Below, in pieces: positions 8,081-15,832 of a DNA stretch of 64,000 nt. The notes beneath the pieces are model-generated. The model was not told where the DNA came from, made no database searches, and worked only from the letters and a program-made list of their open reading frames with translations. The DNA comes from Dongia_A sp035695765 (lineage in GTDB: Bacteria > Pseudomonadota > Alphaproteobacteria > Dongiales > Dongiaceae): assembly GCA_035695765.1 (NCBI GenBank), contig DASRRI010000027.1:1-64000 (forward strand), read 5' to 3'. Position numbers and translations under genes: made by a program. Position 1 is the stretch's first letter; each line of letters begins with the position of its first letter.

Positions 8081-8587
8081 TCAGGCTTCGTAGACCACGA
8101 GGCCCAGCAGCGTATCTACCTCGCTGCCATCGCTCGAGAGCGGCAGCAGGATGACGTGATACGAGATGAATTCCTTGGTCGGAGTCTCCCAGGCGAGATT
8201 GGTGCGGCGGACGCTGACGCGGCGTTCCAGGCAATCCAGATAGTGGCGCGTCATGTCATCGGGCGTCGTCTCGCTGCGGTAATCGTCCAGATACTGGCCA
8301 GGCTTCACCCTCTCCCGCTGCGTGATCGCCGCGCCGAGCAACCGGAACCGGAAGCGCGGCGCTGAACCGGCGACGCGGAGCACGTCGACCAGAAAGACGT
8401 TCGGCAGCAATTCGACGGACAACTCAAGCGGATCGATTTCGCTGCGCCTGGGCAGGCGCCCTAGACGCTGCGCGAGGCGATTCCAATATTCGAGTATCAG
8501 CGCCCACCGGCGATCGGGATTGCTGGCGATCCATTGGCCAGAACTGGCATCCAGCTCAAGAAACAACGGCCGGGCCTCACGGGTCAT
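8081..8587 (-). CDS. PAS-like sensory protein (PAS_5 type)
   Basis: From ATG 8587 the product has 168 residues and no membrane segment. The core pattern is a helical leader ending in ILEYWNRLAQRLGRLPRRSEIDPLEL, then ELLPNVFLVDVL, RFRFRLLGAAITQRERVKPG and a final strand pair VILLPLSSDGSEVDTLLGLVVYEA. This matches single-domain PAS-like proteins frequent in Rhodospirillales, and a paralog lies at 15312-15809 at the other end of the sulfur island. A longer frame to 8695 is open but adds an unconvincing Cys-rich leader. The ligand is unknown. Confidence 0.75.
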   Translation of the reverse strand: MTREARPLFLELDASSGQWIASNPDRRWALILEYWNRLAQRLGRLPRRSEIDPLELSVELLPNVFLVDVLRVAGSAPRFRFRLLGAAITQRERVKPGQYLDDYRSETTPDDMTRHYLDCLERRVSVRRTNLAWETPTKEFISYHVILLPLSSDGSEVDTLLGLVVYEA

Positions 8588-8830
8588 TCTCCGCTTGAGG
8601 TTACCGCTTTGGTTGCAGTAACGCCAGCAAGTGACGCCCTGTGCAACGTACAGATGAGCACCTGTGTTGATGCCACTGCGCGCTCGGCCGGCCAATGCCC
8701 TCCTTAAGAAAAACTCGCGGCCGGCATCAGAAGTTCTAGTTTGTCTATTGAAATAGTAGAGATAAAGTCGGAACTGCCATTGAGGCCGCTGCGGAGAGCC
8801 GCCGCTGCGAACCCCAAACCGGAGGCTAAC

Positions 8831-9850
8831 ATGCTGAAATCAGCAAAGAAATTCGTGAGCGGCGCACTCGCCGTGACGTTCGCTGCGGGCCTTGGCGCCG
8901 CGGCGCATGCCGAAACGACGCTCCTCAACGTGTCCTACGATCCGACCCGCGAGCTCTATGAGGCCTACAACGCCGCCTTCGCCGCCCATTGGAAGAAGGA
9001 GACTGGTGAGGATCTCACCATCGAGGCGTCGCACGGCGGATCGGGCAAGCAGGCCCGCGCGGTCATCGATGGCCTGGAAGCGGACGTCGTGACCCTCGCC
9101 CTCGCCTACGATATCGACCAGATCGCGGAAAAGGGCGGCTTGATCGCGCCCGATTGGCAGAAGCGCCTGCCGAACAATTCCTCGCCCTACACCTCGACCA
9201 TTGTGTTCCTGGTGCGCAAGGGCAATCCCAAGAACATCCATGATTGGCCGGACCTGGTGAAGAACGACGTGCAGGTCATCACGCCCAATCCGAAGACCTC
9301 CGGCGGGGCACGCTGGAATTATCTCGCGGCCTGGGGCTATGCGCTCAAGCAGCCCGGTGGCAACGACGCGAAGGCACAGGAATTCGTCAGCCAGCTCTAC
9401 AAACACGTGCCTGTTCTCGACACCGGCGCGCGCGGCAGCACCACCACCTTCGTCCAGCGCGAGATCGGCGATGTGCTGATCGCCTGGGAGAACGAGGCAC
9501 TGCTGGCGGTCAAGGAACTAGGCGCCGACAAGGTCGAGCTGGTCGTGCCGAGCACCACGATCCTCGCCGAGCCGCCGGTCGCGGTCGTGGACAAGGTGGT
9601 CGACGAGCACGGCACCCGCAAGCAGGCCGAAGCCTATCTCAAATATCTCTACTCGCCCGAGGGCCAGGAGATCGCCGCGCAGAACTTCTATCGTCCGACC
9701 GATCCCAAGATCGCGGCGGAGCACGAGAAGGATTTCCCCAAGGTCGCGACCTTTACCATCAAGGACCTGTTCGGCAGCTGGAAGGAAGCCCAGCAGAAGC
9801 ACTTCAACGACGGTGGCGTATTCGACCAGATCTACAAGCCGGGCAACTGA
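8831..9850 (+). CDS. sbp: Periplasmic sulfate-binding protein
   Basis: A GGAGG ribosome-binding site at 8821-8825 sets the start at ATG 8831. The 339-residue precursor has a signal peptide ending GAAAHA-E. The mature part carries Sbp/CysP hallmarks: NVSYDPTRELY, EASHGGSGKQARAV, GLEADVVTLALAYDID, RKGNPKNIHDW, NPKTSGGARWNYLAAWGYA and the late YSPEGQEIAAQNFYRP. It should capture sulfate or thiosulfate for a CysTWA importer, but no cysT, cysW or cysA gene is in the window, so it is an orphan receptor. A strong terminator follows. Its place before the taurine genes suggests sulfur-limitation control. Confidence 0.92.
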   Translation: MLKSAKKFVSGALAVTFAAGLGAAAHAETTLLNVSYDPTRELYEAYNAAFAAHWKKETGEDLTIEASHGGSGKQARAVIDGLEADVVTLALAYDIDQIAEKGGLIAPDWQKRLPNNSSPYTSTIVFLVRKGNPKNIHDWPDLVKNDVQVITPNPKTSGGARWNYLAAWGYALKQPGGNDAKAQEFVSQLYKHVPVLDTGARGSTTTFVQREIGDVLIAWENEALLAVKELGADKVELVVPSTTILAEPPVAVVDKVVDEHGTRKQAEAYLKYLYSPEGQEIAAQNFYRPTDPKIAAEHEKDFPKVATFTIKDLFGSWKEAQQKHFNDGGVFDQIYKPGN

Positions 9851-9890
9851 GTCGCCACATTCAAGCTGGACCTAAAAAGGAGCAAGCGAC

Positions 9891-9932
9891 GCGAGCGCGC
9901 GACGAACGAGACCGGCGCGCTCGCCTTCTTTT
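9891..9932 (+). terminator. Rho-independent terminator after sbp
   Basis: GCGAGCGCGC at 9891-9900 pairs perfectly with GCGCGCTCGC at 9915-9924 (10-bp stem, 14-nt loop), and CTTCTTTT follows. The structure begins 41 bp after the sbp stop codon, so sbp appears to be a monocistronic unit. Confidence 0.8.
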
Positions 9933-9946
9933 CATGACGTGAATAG

Positions 9947-9970
9947 GGGAAGGCCGATCAAGGCCTTCCC
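9947..9970 (+). other. Short hairpin before the FAD/NAD(P)-binding protein gene
   Basis: GGGAAGGCC at 9947-9955 and GGCCTTCCC at 9962-9970 form a perfect 9-bp stem with a 6-nt loop. It ends 8 bp before ATG 9979. No T-run follows, so it is not a classic terminator. It could block or stabilise the start of the next message, or simply be chance; no family was recognised. Confidence 0.4.
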
Positions 9971-9978
9971 GCAAAATA

Positions 9979-11454
9979 ATGGGGATGGCCATGAACAGAG
10001 CGACCCGAGACCAGCGCAAGCCAGACCGCCCGCAGGATATCGCGATTGTCGGCGCGGGATTCACCGGCTCCCTTCTTGCGCTCCATCTGCTGCAGCGCAG
10101 CCAGCCGGGCGACCGCATCTACCTCATCGAACGCAACGCGCAATTCGGCCGCGGGCTTGCCTATTCGACCGGCAATCCCAATCACCTGTTGAACGTGCGC
10201 GCCGGCAACATGAGCGCGTATCCCGATCAGGCGGATCATTTTGTCCAATGGCTGCGCCGCCTGCCGAAGGCGACCCAGGCGCTGCTGAACGAATATCCCA
10301 CCGTCACGACCTTCGTGCCGCGCGGGCTGTACGGCTCCTACATCCAGCAACAGCTGGGCGAGGAGATCTGGCGCCGCGGCCATGGAGCGAACCTCTATCT
10401 CGTAACCGACGAGGTGGTGCGCGTGCACCGCGAGCCCAAAGGCGCGGGCCGCACGAAGCCCCTCTCGATCGAGCTTGGCGTCGGCCGCCGCCTACCGGTC
10501 GATCGCTGCGTGCTCGCGACCGGGAATCTGCTGCCGTCGAAGAACAAGGGCGCGATCGTCGGCAATCCGTGGGATGAGAAGGCGCTCACCAACCTGGACG
10601 AAAAATCTGATGTGGTTGTGCTCGGCACCGGCCTTACCATGGTCGATACCGTCATCTCGCTGCTGGACCGTGGTCACAAAGGCCGCATCGTCGCCGTTTC
10701 GCGGCGCGGGTTGCTGCCGCGCCTGCATCTCAGCGCCGGCGTCGATGATCTGCCGCGGCCCTGGCAGTTCGACACGCCGCCCGCCGGCCGCAACGTTCTG
10801 CAGCTGCTGCGCCATGTGCGCGCCGCAGCCCGGGAAGCCGCCGCCCAGGGCCAGGATTGGCGCGTGGTGGTCGACGGGTTGCGATCCCACACCCAACGCC
10901 TGTGGCAGGAAATGCCAGCAGGAGAACGCGCGCGCTTCCTGCGCCACCTGCGCCCCTGGTGGGATGTGCACCGCCACCGCAGCGCCACGCGGGTGATGGC
11001 GCGGATCCTGGAGGCGATCCAGAAGCGGCAGCTGATGATCGTTGCGGGCCGGATCGATTCCATGGCACCGGGGGGCGACCATGTCTCGGTCGTCGTGCGG
11101 CCGCGCGGCAAGGATGGCCGATTGACGTTGAATGCCCAGCGCGTACTCGTTTGCACGGCGCTGACGCCGGATCTGTCGAAACTCGAGCTGCCGCTGTTGC
11201 GCGATCTGATCGCGGGTGGTGCCGCGCGCGCGGATGCGCTCGGACTCGGGCTCGACGTCGCGCCGACCGGTGCGCTGATCGATGCGGACGGCAAGCCGGC
11301 GAAGGATCTGTTCGCCGTCGGCCCGATCACGCGCGGCACCTTCTGGGAAATCACCGCCGTCCCCGACATCCGTGTCGCGTGCGAAACGCTCGCCGAGCAT
11401 CTGTTGCCGGCTGGCCGCATTGTGGCAGAGCCGCGCCGCGCAGCACGCGCATGA
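9979..11454 (+). CDS. FAD/NAD(P)-binding oxidoreductase (NAD_binding_9 type)
   Basis: The 491-residue protein has an N-terminal dinucleotide-binding motif (DIAIVGAGFTGSLLALHLL), then IERNAQFGRGLAYSTGNPNHLLNVRAGNMSAY, the signature of the FAD-NAD(P)-binding family, and a second VVVLGTGLTMVDTVISLL Rossmann motif near residue 215. The late segment FAVGPITRGTFWEITAVPDIR is also characteristic. ATG 9991 is an alternative start. Such genes often lie beside sulfonate, taurine or nitrate uptake genes and are presumed flavin-dependent oxidoreductases, but the reaction is unknown. Here it sits between sbp and tauABCD. Confidence 0.82.
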   Translation: MGMAMNRATRDQRKPDRPQDIAIVGAGFTGSLLALHLLQRSQPGDRIYLIERNAQFGRGLAYSTGNPNHLLNVRAGNMSAYPDQADHFVQWLRRLPKATQALLNEYPTVTTFVPRGLYGSYIQQQLGEEIWRRGHGANLYLVTDEVVRVHREPKGAGRTKPLSIELGVGRRLPVDRCVLATGNLLPSKNKGAIVGNPWDEKALTNLDEKSDVVVLGTGLTMVDTVISLLDRGHKGRIVAVSRRGLLPRLHLSAGVDDLPRPWQFDTPPAGRNVLQLLRHVRAAAREAAAQGQDWRVVVDGLRSHTQRLWQEMPAGERARFLRHLRPWWDVHRHRSATRVMARILEAIQKRQLMIVAGRIDSMAPGGDHVSVVVRPRGKDGRLTLNAQRVLVCTALTPDLSKLELPLLRDLIAGGAARADALGLGLDVAPTGALIDADGKPAKDLFAVGPITRGTFWEITAVPDIRVACETLAEHLLPAGRIVAEPRRAARA

Positions 11455-11528
11455 ACGGCGAGCTATCCTGTTGCGATGCGCGAGAACTCCTCGGTTGTGA
11501 TGACGCGCACAGGCTTTAGATTTGGAGC

Positions 11529-11543
11529 GCGGGCCTGACCCGC
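11529..11543 (+). other. Hairpin in the tauA leader
   Basis: The 229 bp between the oxidoreductase stop and tauA hold no gene I can support. GCGGG at 11529-11533 and CCCGC at 11539-11543 form a 5-bp hairpin with loop CCTGA, followed by AGCAACGTGCACGGCAAGG. This vaguely recalls S-adenosylmethionine-type leaders, but the conserved downstream elements are missing. It is recorded only as a possible structured leader. Confidence 0.2.
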
Positions 11544-11683
11544 AGCAACGTGCACGGCAAGGGAGGACGCGATGTGTTGATGCTACGGCGGACGTGCCGC
11601 GTGCTCGCGCCTTAGGCCCAAGACGCTACAACCACCATCGATCAGTTCAACCGACGCGATCCATTGAGCGAATGGAGAAACTT

Positions 11684-12697
11684 ATGCTCACGATCCGCAA
11701 GACGCTCGCCGTTCTGGCGCTCGGCATCGGCCTGCAGGCCGGCCTTGCCAAGGCGGACGACACCATCACCATCGCCTATCAGACCGGCTTCTCGCTCTTC
11801 GTGCGCGCAGTCGCGTCGGGCGAGATCGAGAAGATTTCGGGAGTCCATGTCGAGTTCCGGCAGTTCAATTCCGGCGCGGAGATTTTCGCCGCCATCGCAT
11901 CCGGCGACGTGCAGATCGGCGACGTCGGCTCCAGCCCCTTCGCCGCCTCCACCAGCAAGGGCATCGACGTCAAGGCGATCCATATCAGCGGCGCTGCCGG
12001 CGAAGACGAAGCGCTGGTCGCCCGCAACGGCAGCGGCATCGAGAAAATGGAAGATCTGAAAGGCAAGCGCCTCGCGGCAGCTCCCGTCTCGACCGATCAT
12101 TTCATGCTGCTCAGCACTCTGAAGCAGCTCGGCATCAAGCCGGATGAGGCCACGGTCCTTGCCATTCCGCAGCCGGAGATCGTTGCGGCCTGGCAGCGCG
12201 GCGACATCGACGCGGCCTTCGTGTGGGATCCCGCCCTCGGCAAGCTGCTGGAGAATGGCAAGCCGCTGCTGACCGCCAAGCAGGCGGCGGAGCGCGGCGC
12301 CGTCACCTTCGGCGCCCTGGTCGCGACCGCCGACCTCATCAAGGACAAGCCGGAGTTCCTGCAGAATTTCGTCTCCATTGTCGACAAATATTACCGCGAC
12401 CTGGAGCAGAACCCAGCGCATTGGGCAGCGGACTCCGAGAACGTGCAGGTGCTCGCGAAATTCAGCGGCGCGAAGCCGAAGGATATCGCCGAGCGGCTGA
12501 AGGTCTCTGTCTACGTGCCGGCGGGCGAGCAGGCCGGCTCCACCTGGCTGGGCGGCGGGAGCGAGAGCAAGCTCGCCCATGTGCTGCACGACACCGCCGA
12601 GTTCCTCAAGGAGCAGCAGAAGATCACCACTGTCCTCGACGATTACTCGGCCTTCATCGATCCGCGCTTCGTCTCGGCAACCCTCGCTTCCAACTAA
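11684..12697 (+). CDS. tauA: Taurine/alkanesulfonate ABC transporter substrate-binding protein
   Basis: The start ATG 11684 follows GGAGAAA at 11675-11681; ATG 11672 is possible but has no ribosome-binding site. The 337-residue precursor has a signal peptide ending GLAKA-DD. The mature sequence ITIAYQTGFSLFVRA, VEFRQFNSGAEIFAAIASGDVQIGDVGSSPFA, PVSTDHFMLLSTLKQLGI and WQRGDIDAAFVWDPALGKL matches TauA. It delivers taurine to TauBC. The neighbours tauB, tauC and the dioxygenase gene tauD complete the canonical four-gene set in the usual order. Confidence 0.93.
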   Translation: MLTIRKTLAVLALGIGLQAGLAKADDTITIAYQTGFSLFVRAVASGEIEKISGVHVEFRQFNSGAEIFAAIASGDVQIGDVGSSPFAASTSKGIDVKAIHISGAAGEDEALVARNGSGIEKMEDLKGKRLAAAPVSTDHFMLLSTLKQLGIKPDEATVLAIPQPEIVAAWQRGDIDAAFVWDPALGKLLENGKPLLTAKQAAERGAVTFGALVATADLIKDKPEFLQNFVSIVDKYYRDLEQNPAHWAADSENVQVLAKFSGAKPKDIAERLKVSVYVPAGEQAGSTWLGGGSESKLAHVLHDTAEFLKEQQKITTVLDDYSAFIDPRFVSATLASN

Positions 12698-12707
12698 GGA
12701 CGCGATC

Positions 12708-13520
12708 ATGACACTTGCGATCGAACATGGCAGCGTGACCTATCCGGGCAAGGACCAGGCGACGGTCCAGGCTCTGGCCGACGTCACGCTGGAAATCCAG
12801 GAAGGCGGGCCGGTCGTCGCCCTCGGCGCGTCGGGTTGCGGCAAGACTTCGCTGCTCAACGTGATGGCCGGCTTCCTGCCTTTGACCGGCGGAAGCGCGA
12901 CCTTCGACGGCCGGCCGATCACGGGGCCAGGACGCGATCGCGGTGTCGTATTCCAGAAGGACACGCTCTATCCCTGGCTGAACGTACGCGACAATGTCGC
13001 ATTCGGGCTGCGGCTCCAGGGATTGAAGGCGGCTGCGCGGCACGCCCGCGCAGCCGATCTTCTGGAACTGGTGGAGCTCGGCGATTTCGCCATAGCGGCG
13101 CCGCACCAATTGTCGGGCGGCATGCGCCAGCGCGTCGGCCTCGCCCGCGCGCTCGCAACCGATCCCAAGGTCCTACTGATGGACGAGCCGTTCGGCGCGC
13201 TCGATTCCCTGACCCGCGAATCCATGCAGGAATTGCTGGTCGATATCTGGGCCCGCACCCGCAAGACCATCTTCTTCATCACCCACGCGATCGAGGAGGC
13301 GCTGTTCCTTGGCACCGAGATTGTCGTGATGTCGCCGCGGCCGGGCCGCATCGTCCGGCGCTACAGCCTCGATTTCGTCCATCGCTTCGCCGCGGACGGC
13401 GACGCCGCCGCCGTGCGGAGCGATCCCAGATTCATCGCCCTGCGCGAAGAGATCCGCACACTTATCCATGATACCGGGAGACGCCGTCATGACCGACCTC
13501 AGCTTGACCGCGCGGCGTGA
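12708..13520 (+). CDS. tauB: Taurine ABC transporter ATP-binding protein
   Basis: The 270-residue ATPase begins at ATG 12708, 11 bases after tauA, with an AAGGA ribosome-binding site. It has Walker A ALGASGCGKTSLL, Q-loop VVFQKDTLYPWLNV, signature LSGGMRQRVGLARAL, Walker B VLLMDEPFGALD and the switch histidine in FFITHAIEEALFLG, all typical of the nitrate/sulfonate/taurine ATPase family. The C-terminus overlaps tauC by 32 bases, showing tight coupling. It powers taurine import through TauC. Confidence 0.94.
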   Translation: MTLAIEHGSVTYPGKDQATVQALADVTLEIQEGGPVVALGASGCGKTSLLNVMAGFLPLTGGSATFDGRPITGPGRDRGVVFQKDTLYPWLNVRDNVAFGLRLQGLKAAARHARAADLLELVELGDFAIAAPHQLSGGMRQRVGLARALATDPKVLLMDEPFGALDSLTRESMQELLVDIWARTRKTIFFITHAIEEALFLGTEIVVMSPRPGRIVRRYSLDFVHRFAADGDAAAVRSDPRFIALREEIRTLIHDTGRRRHDRPQLDRAA

Positions 13521-14337
13521 AGCGCTGCATCGCGACGCGCCGGAAGCGGTCGCGCCGATCAACCTTGCCGCTCTGCTGCGCCGGATTCCGATCGGGGTCT
13601 ACTCCTCCATCGGCCTGATCGCGGGCTGGGCCGTGGTGAGCGAGATGCACCTGGTGCCGGCCCTTTTCCTGCCATCGCCGATCACGGTGCTGCAGCAATT
13701 CATAGTGGTAGCTACGGACGGGTTTTCCAATGCCACCTTGGCGCAGCACGCCGGGACCAGCCTCTTCCGCGTGCTGTTCGCCTTCGCAATCGCAGCGTCG
13801 GTCGGCATACCGCTCGGCCTGGCCATGGGCGTCAATCGCTGGGTGCGCGGCGTCTTCGATCCGCCCATCAGCTTCTACTGGCCGATCCCGCCATTGGCCT
13901 ACCTGCCTCTCATCATCATCTGGCTCGGCATCGGAGAGGCGGCCAAGATCGCGTTGATCACGCTCGCCATGCTGGCGCCTATCGTCGTCAACGCGCAGGC
14001 CGGTGTCCGCTCGGTATTGGAGGGCCGCATCCAGGCTGCGCTCTCGCTCGGCGCCAGCCGGCGGCAGGTGTTCTTTCACGTGATCGCGCGCGGCGCGCTG
14101 CCCGAGATCCTGACTGGCCTGCGCATTGCCGTCGGTTTCGGATGGGGCACGCTGGTCGCGGCCGAACTGGTGGCGGCCACCAGGGGCCTTGGTTTCATGA
14201 CCCTGTCTGCCGCGCAGTTCCTGGTCACGGAGGTCGTGTTCGTCGGCATCTTCTCGATTGCCGCCCTCGCCATGCTGTGCCTCGCCGCCATTCGCCTGCT
14301 GGAGCGCCTGTTGACGCCCTGGAAGGGCAAAGACTGA
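13489..14337 (+). CDS. tauC: Taurine ABC transporter permease
   Basis: The protein is taken from ATG 13489, preceded by CGGGAG, giving 282 residues. It has about six membrane helices and the binding-protein-dependent permease EAA loop (ALSLGASRRQVFFHVIARGALPEILTGLRI). The family-typical FWPIPPLA-like stretch is present as FYWPIPPLAYLPLIIIWLGIGEAAKI. It forms the homodimeric channel energised by TauB. The upstream overlap with tauB and the 43-bp spacing to tauD define one operon. Confidence 0.93.
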   Translation: MTDLSLTARREALHRDAPEAVAPINLAALLRRIPIGVYSSIGLIAGWAVVSEMHLVPALFLPSPITVLQQFIVVATDGFSNATLAQHAGTSLFRVLFAFAIAASVGIPLGLAMGVNRWVRGVFDPPISFYWPIPPLAYLPLIIIWLGIGEAAKIALITLAMLAPIVVNAQAGVRSVLEGRIQAALSLGASRRQVFFHVIARGALPEILTGLRIAVGFGWGTLVAAELVAATRGLGFMTLSAAQFLVTEVVFVGIFSIAALAMLCLAAIRLLERLLTPWKGKD

Positions 14338-14380
14338 TCCGCAAGACCCACCCGCAACCCTCGGACCTGGAGACCTGATC

Positions 14381-15247
14381 ATGAGCACCATTGTCCTGCG
14401 CCACGACCCGCAAGCCTTTCCCAACATTGCGATCACGCCGCTCAACCCGACCTTCGCGGCTTTGGTCGAACATATCGACTTGTCGCGCCAGCAAAGCGAA
14501 CATACGATTGGAATGATCCGCGAAGCCCTGGTGGAGCATAAGCTGCTGGTGTTCCGCGGCCAGCGCATCACGCCGGTTCAGCAGCGCGATTTTGCGGCGC
14601 GGTTCGGCTCCCTGCATGTTCATCCGCTGTTGAACCACGATAGCGATCTCAAGGAGATCATCGTGCTCAACTACGATCGCGACCGGCCGCCCGAGCCGGA
14701 CGAGTGGCACACCGATGTGACGTTCATCGAGACGCCGCCGCTTGGCTCGATCCTCTATGGCGCGGTGATTCCGGAGACCGGCGGTGATACTTTGTTCGCC
14801 GATCTTGCCGCCGCCTATGCAGGCCTGTCGGAACCGGTGCGCTCGCTTCTGCATGGATTGCGCGCGACGCACGATTTCAGGAAGAGCTTCCGCGCCAGCA
14901 CCTATTACGGCGAGGACAATGCGAAATGGGACAATGCGCGCAGGAACAACCCGCCGGTCAGTCACCCCGTCGTGCGCACGCACCCGGAATCCGGCATCAA
15001 GAACCTGTTCGTGAACGAAGGCTTTACCACCGCGATCGAAGGGCTCAAGGCCGACGAAAGCCGGACGCTGCTCGATTTCCTGATCCGGCACCAAGCCAAG
15101 CCGGAATTCACCTATCGCCATCGCTGGCAGACCGGCGACGTTCTGTTCTGGGACAACCGCACCACCCAGCACATGGTCGTGGCGGATTACTGGCCCCGCC
15201 ACCGGCGCATGCACCGCGCCACCATCCTGGGCGATCGGCCGGTCTAG
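14381..15247 (+). CDS. tauD: Taurine dioxygenase (Fe(II)/2-oxoglutarate-dependent)
   Basis: The 288-residue enzyme shows the TauD iron site: H110-x-D112 in DEWHTDVTFIETPP and H264 in TTQHMVVADYW, with R275 as the 2-oxoglutarate-binding arginine. It oxidises taurine or a similar sulfonate to release sulfite and aminoacetaldehyde in the cytoplasm, supplying sulfur under sulfate limitation. RVQQRDF-like region and YRHRWQTGDVLFWDNR fit the family. It is the last gene of tauABCD and is followed after 24 bp by a strong terminator. Substrate could also be another alkylsulfonate. Confidence 0.92.
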   Translation: MSTIVLRHDPQAFPNIAITPLNPTFAALVEHIDLSRQQSEHTIGMIREALVEHKLLVFRGQRITPVQQRDFAARFGSLHVHPLLNHDSDLKEIIVLNYDRDRPPEPDEWHTDVTFIETPPLGSILYGAVIPETGGDTLFADLAAAYAGLSEPVRSLLHGLRATHDFRKSFRASTYYGEDNAKWDNARRNNPPVSHPVVRTHPESGIKNLFVNEGFTTAIEGLKADESRTLLDFLIRHQAKPEFTYRHRWQTGDVLFWDNRTTQHMVVADYWPRHRRMHRATILGDRPV

Positions 15248-15271
15248 AGCCAATCAGAGTGCGTGCCCCAC

Positions 15272-15300
15272 GGCCCGGCGAGCAATTCGCCGGGCCTTTT
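15272..15300 (+). terminator. Rho-independent terminator of the tau operon
   Basis: GGCCCGGCGA at 15272-15281 pairs perfectly with TCGCCGGGCC at 15287-15296 around a 5-nt loop, followed by TTTT at 15297-15300. It lies 24 bp after the tauD stop. Confidence 0.88.
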
Positions 15301-15311
15301 CGATTCCGTGA

Positions 15312-15809
15312 TTAGGGTGGGTCCACCCGATGGGGGCGTACATCGGAATCGGCGATATTGATCGCGTAGTCGATCACGGTGCCGTCGCTGCTGAGCGGGA
15401 AGAAGCCGGTCTCGCTGGCGCCCACAGCGCCGCGGCGATCGCGCCAGTCGCTCTTGTTCCATTCGTAGTAGGCGAAGACCGGCGCGCGCATTTCGACCAG
15501 CTGCTGATAGCAGGAGAGCAACAGGGGCTCGACCGCGAAATTGCATTCATCGAGATAGCGGTTGGTGTAGTCGGCCCCATTTGCCTCCACCACCCGCGTG
15601 CCGACCAGGCGATAGCGGACCCGCAGGGGCTCGCGCTCGATCTCGGCCATCACCAGATACGGCAGCAGACGCGGAATTTCCGTGGGATTGATGGAAGTCC
15701 GCGATGGCAGCGATCCGCCCGCGCACTTGCTCCGCCAGTAATCATGAAAGCGAGTGACCCGCTCGGACTTGACTTGGCCGGCATCGATCAGGCTGGAGCG
15801 AGACGTCAT
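15312..15809 (-). CDS. PAS-like sensory protein (PAS_5 type)
   Basis: ATG 15809 with an upstream GGAGG gives 165 residues; a GTG at 15836 overlapping the SpoVR stop is the alternative. The pattern RFHDYWRSKCAGGSLPSRTSINPTEIPRLLPYLVM, then VRYRLVGTRVVEANGADYTNRYLDE and a closing FFPLSSDGTVIDYAINIAD, matches the PAS-like protein at 8081-8587. It is soluble with a single sensor domain and no output domain. It lies just after spoVR and could be the last gene of the prkA operon. Confidence 0.75.
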   Translation of the reverse strand: MTSRSSLIDAGQVKSERVTRFHDYWRSKCAGGSLPSRTSINPTEIPRLLPYLVMAEIEREPLRVRYRLVGTRVVEANGADYTNRYLDECNFAVEPLLLSCYQQLVEMRAPVFAYYEWNKSDWRDRRGAVGASETGFFPLSSDGTVIDYAINIADSDVRPHRVDPP

Positions 15810-15832
15810 GCGGCCTCCGGCGATGCGGCCGC

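Noticed and set aside
11455..11683. S-adenosylmethionine-type riboswitch in the tauA leader
   Set aside because: A small hairpin followed by GCAAC-like bases is suggestive, but the conserved GGTGCTAA-type segment and closing stem are absent.
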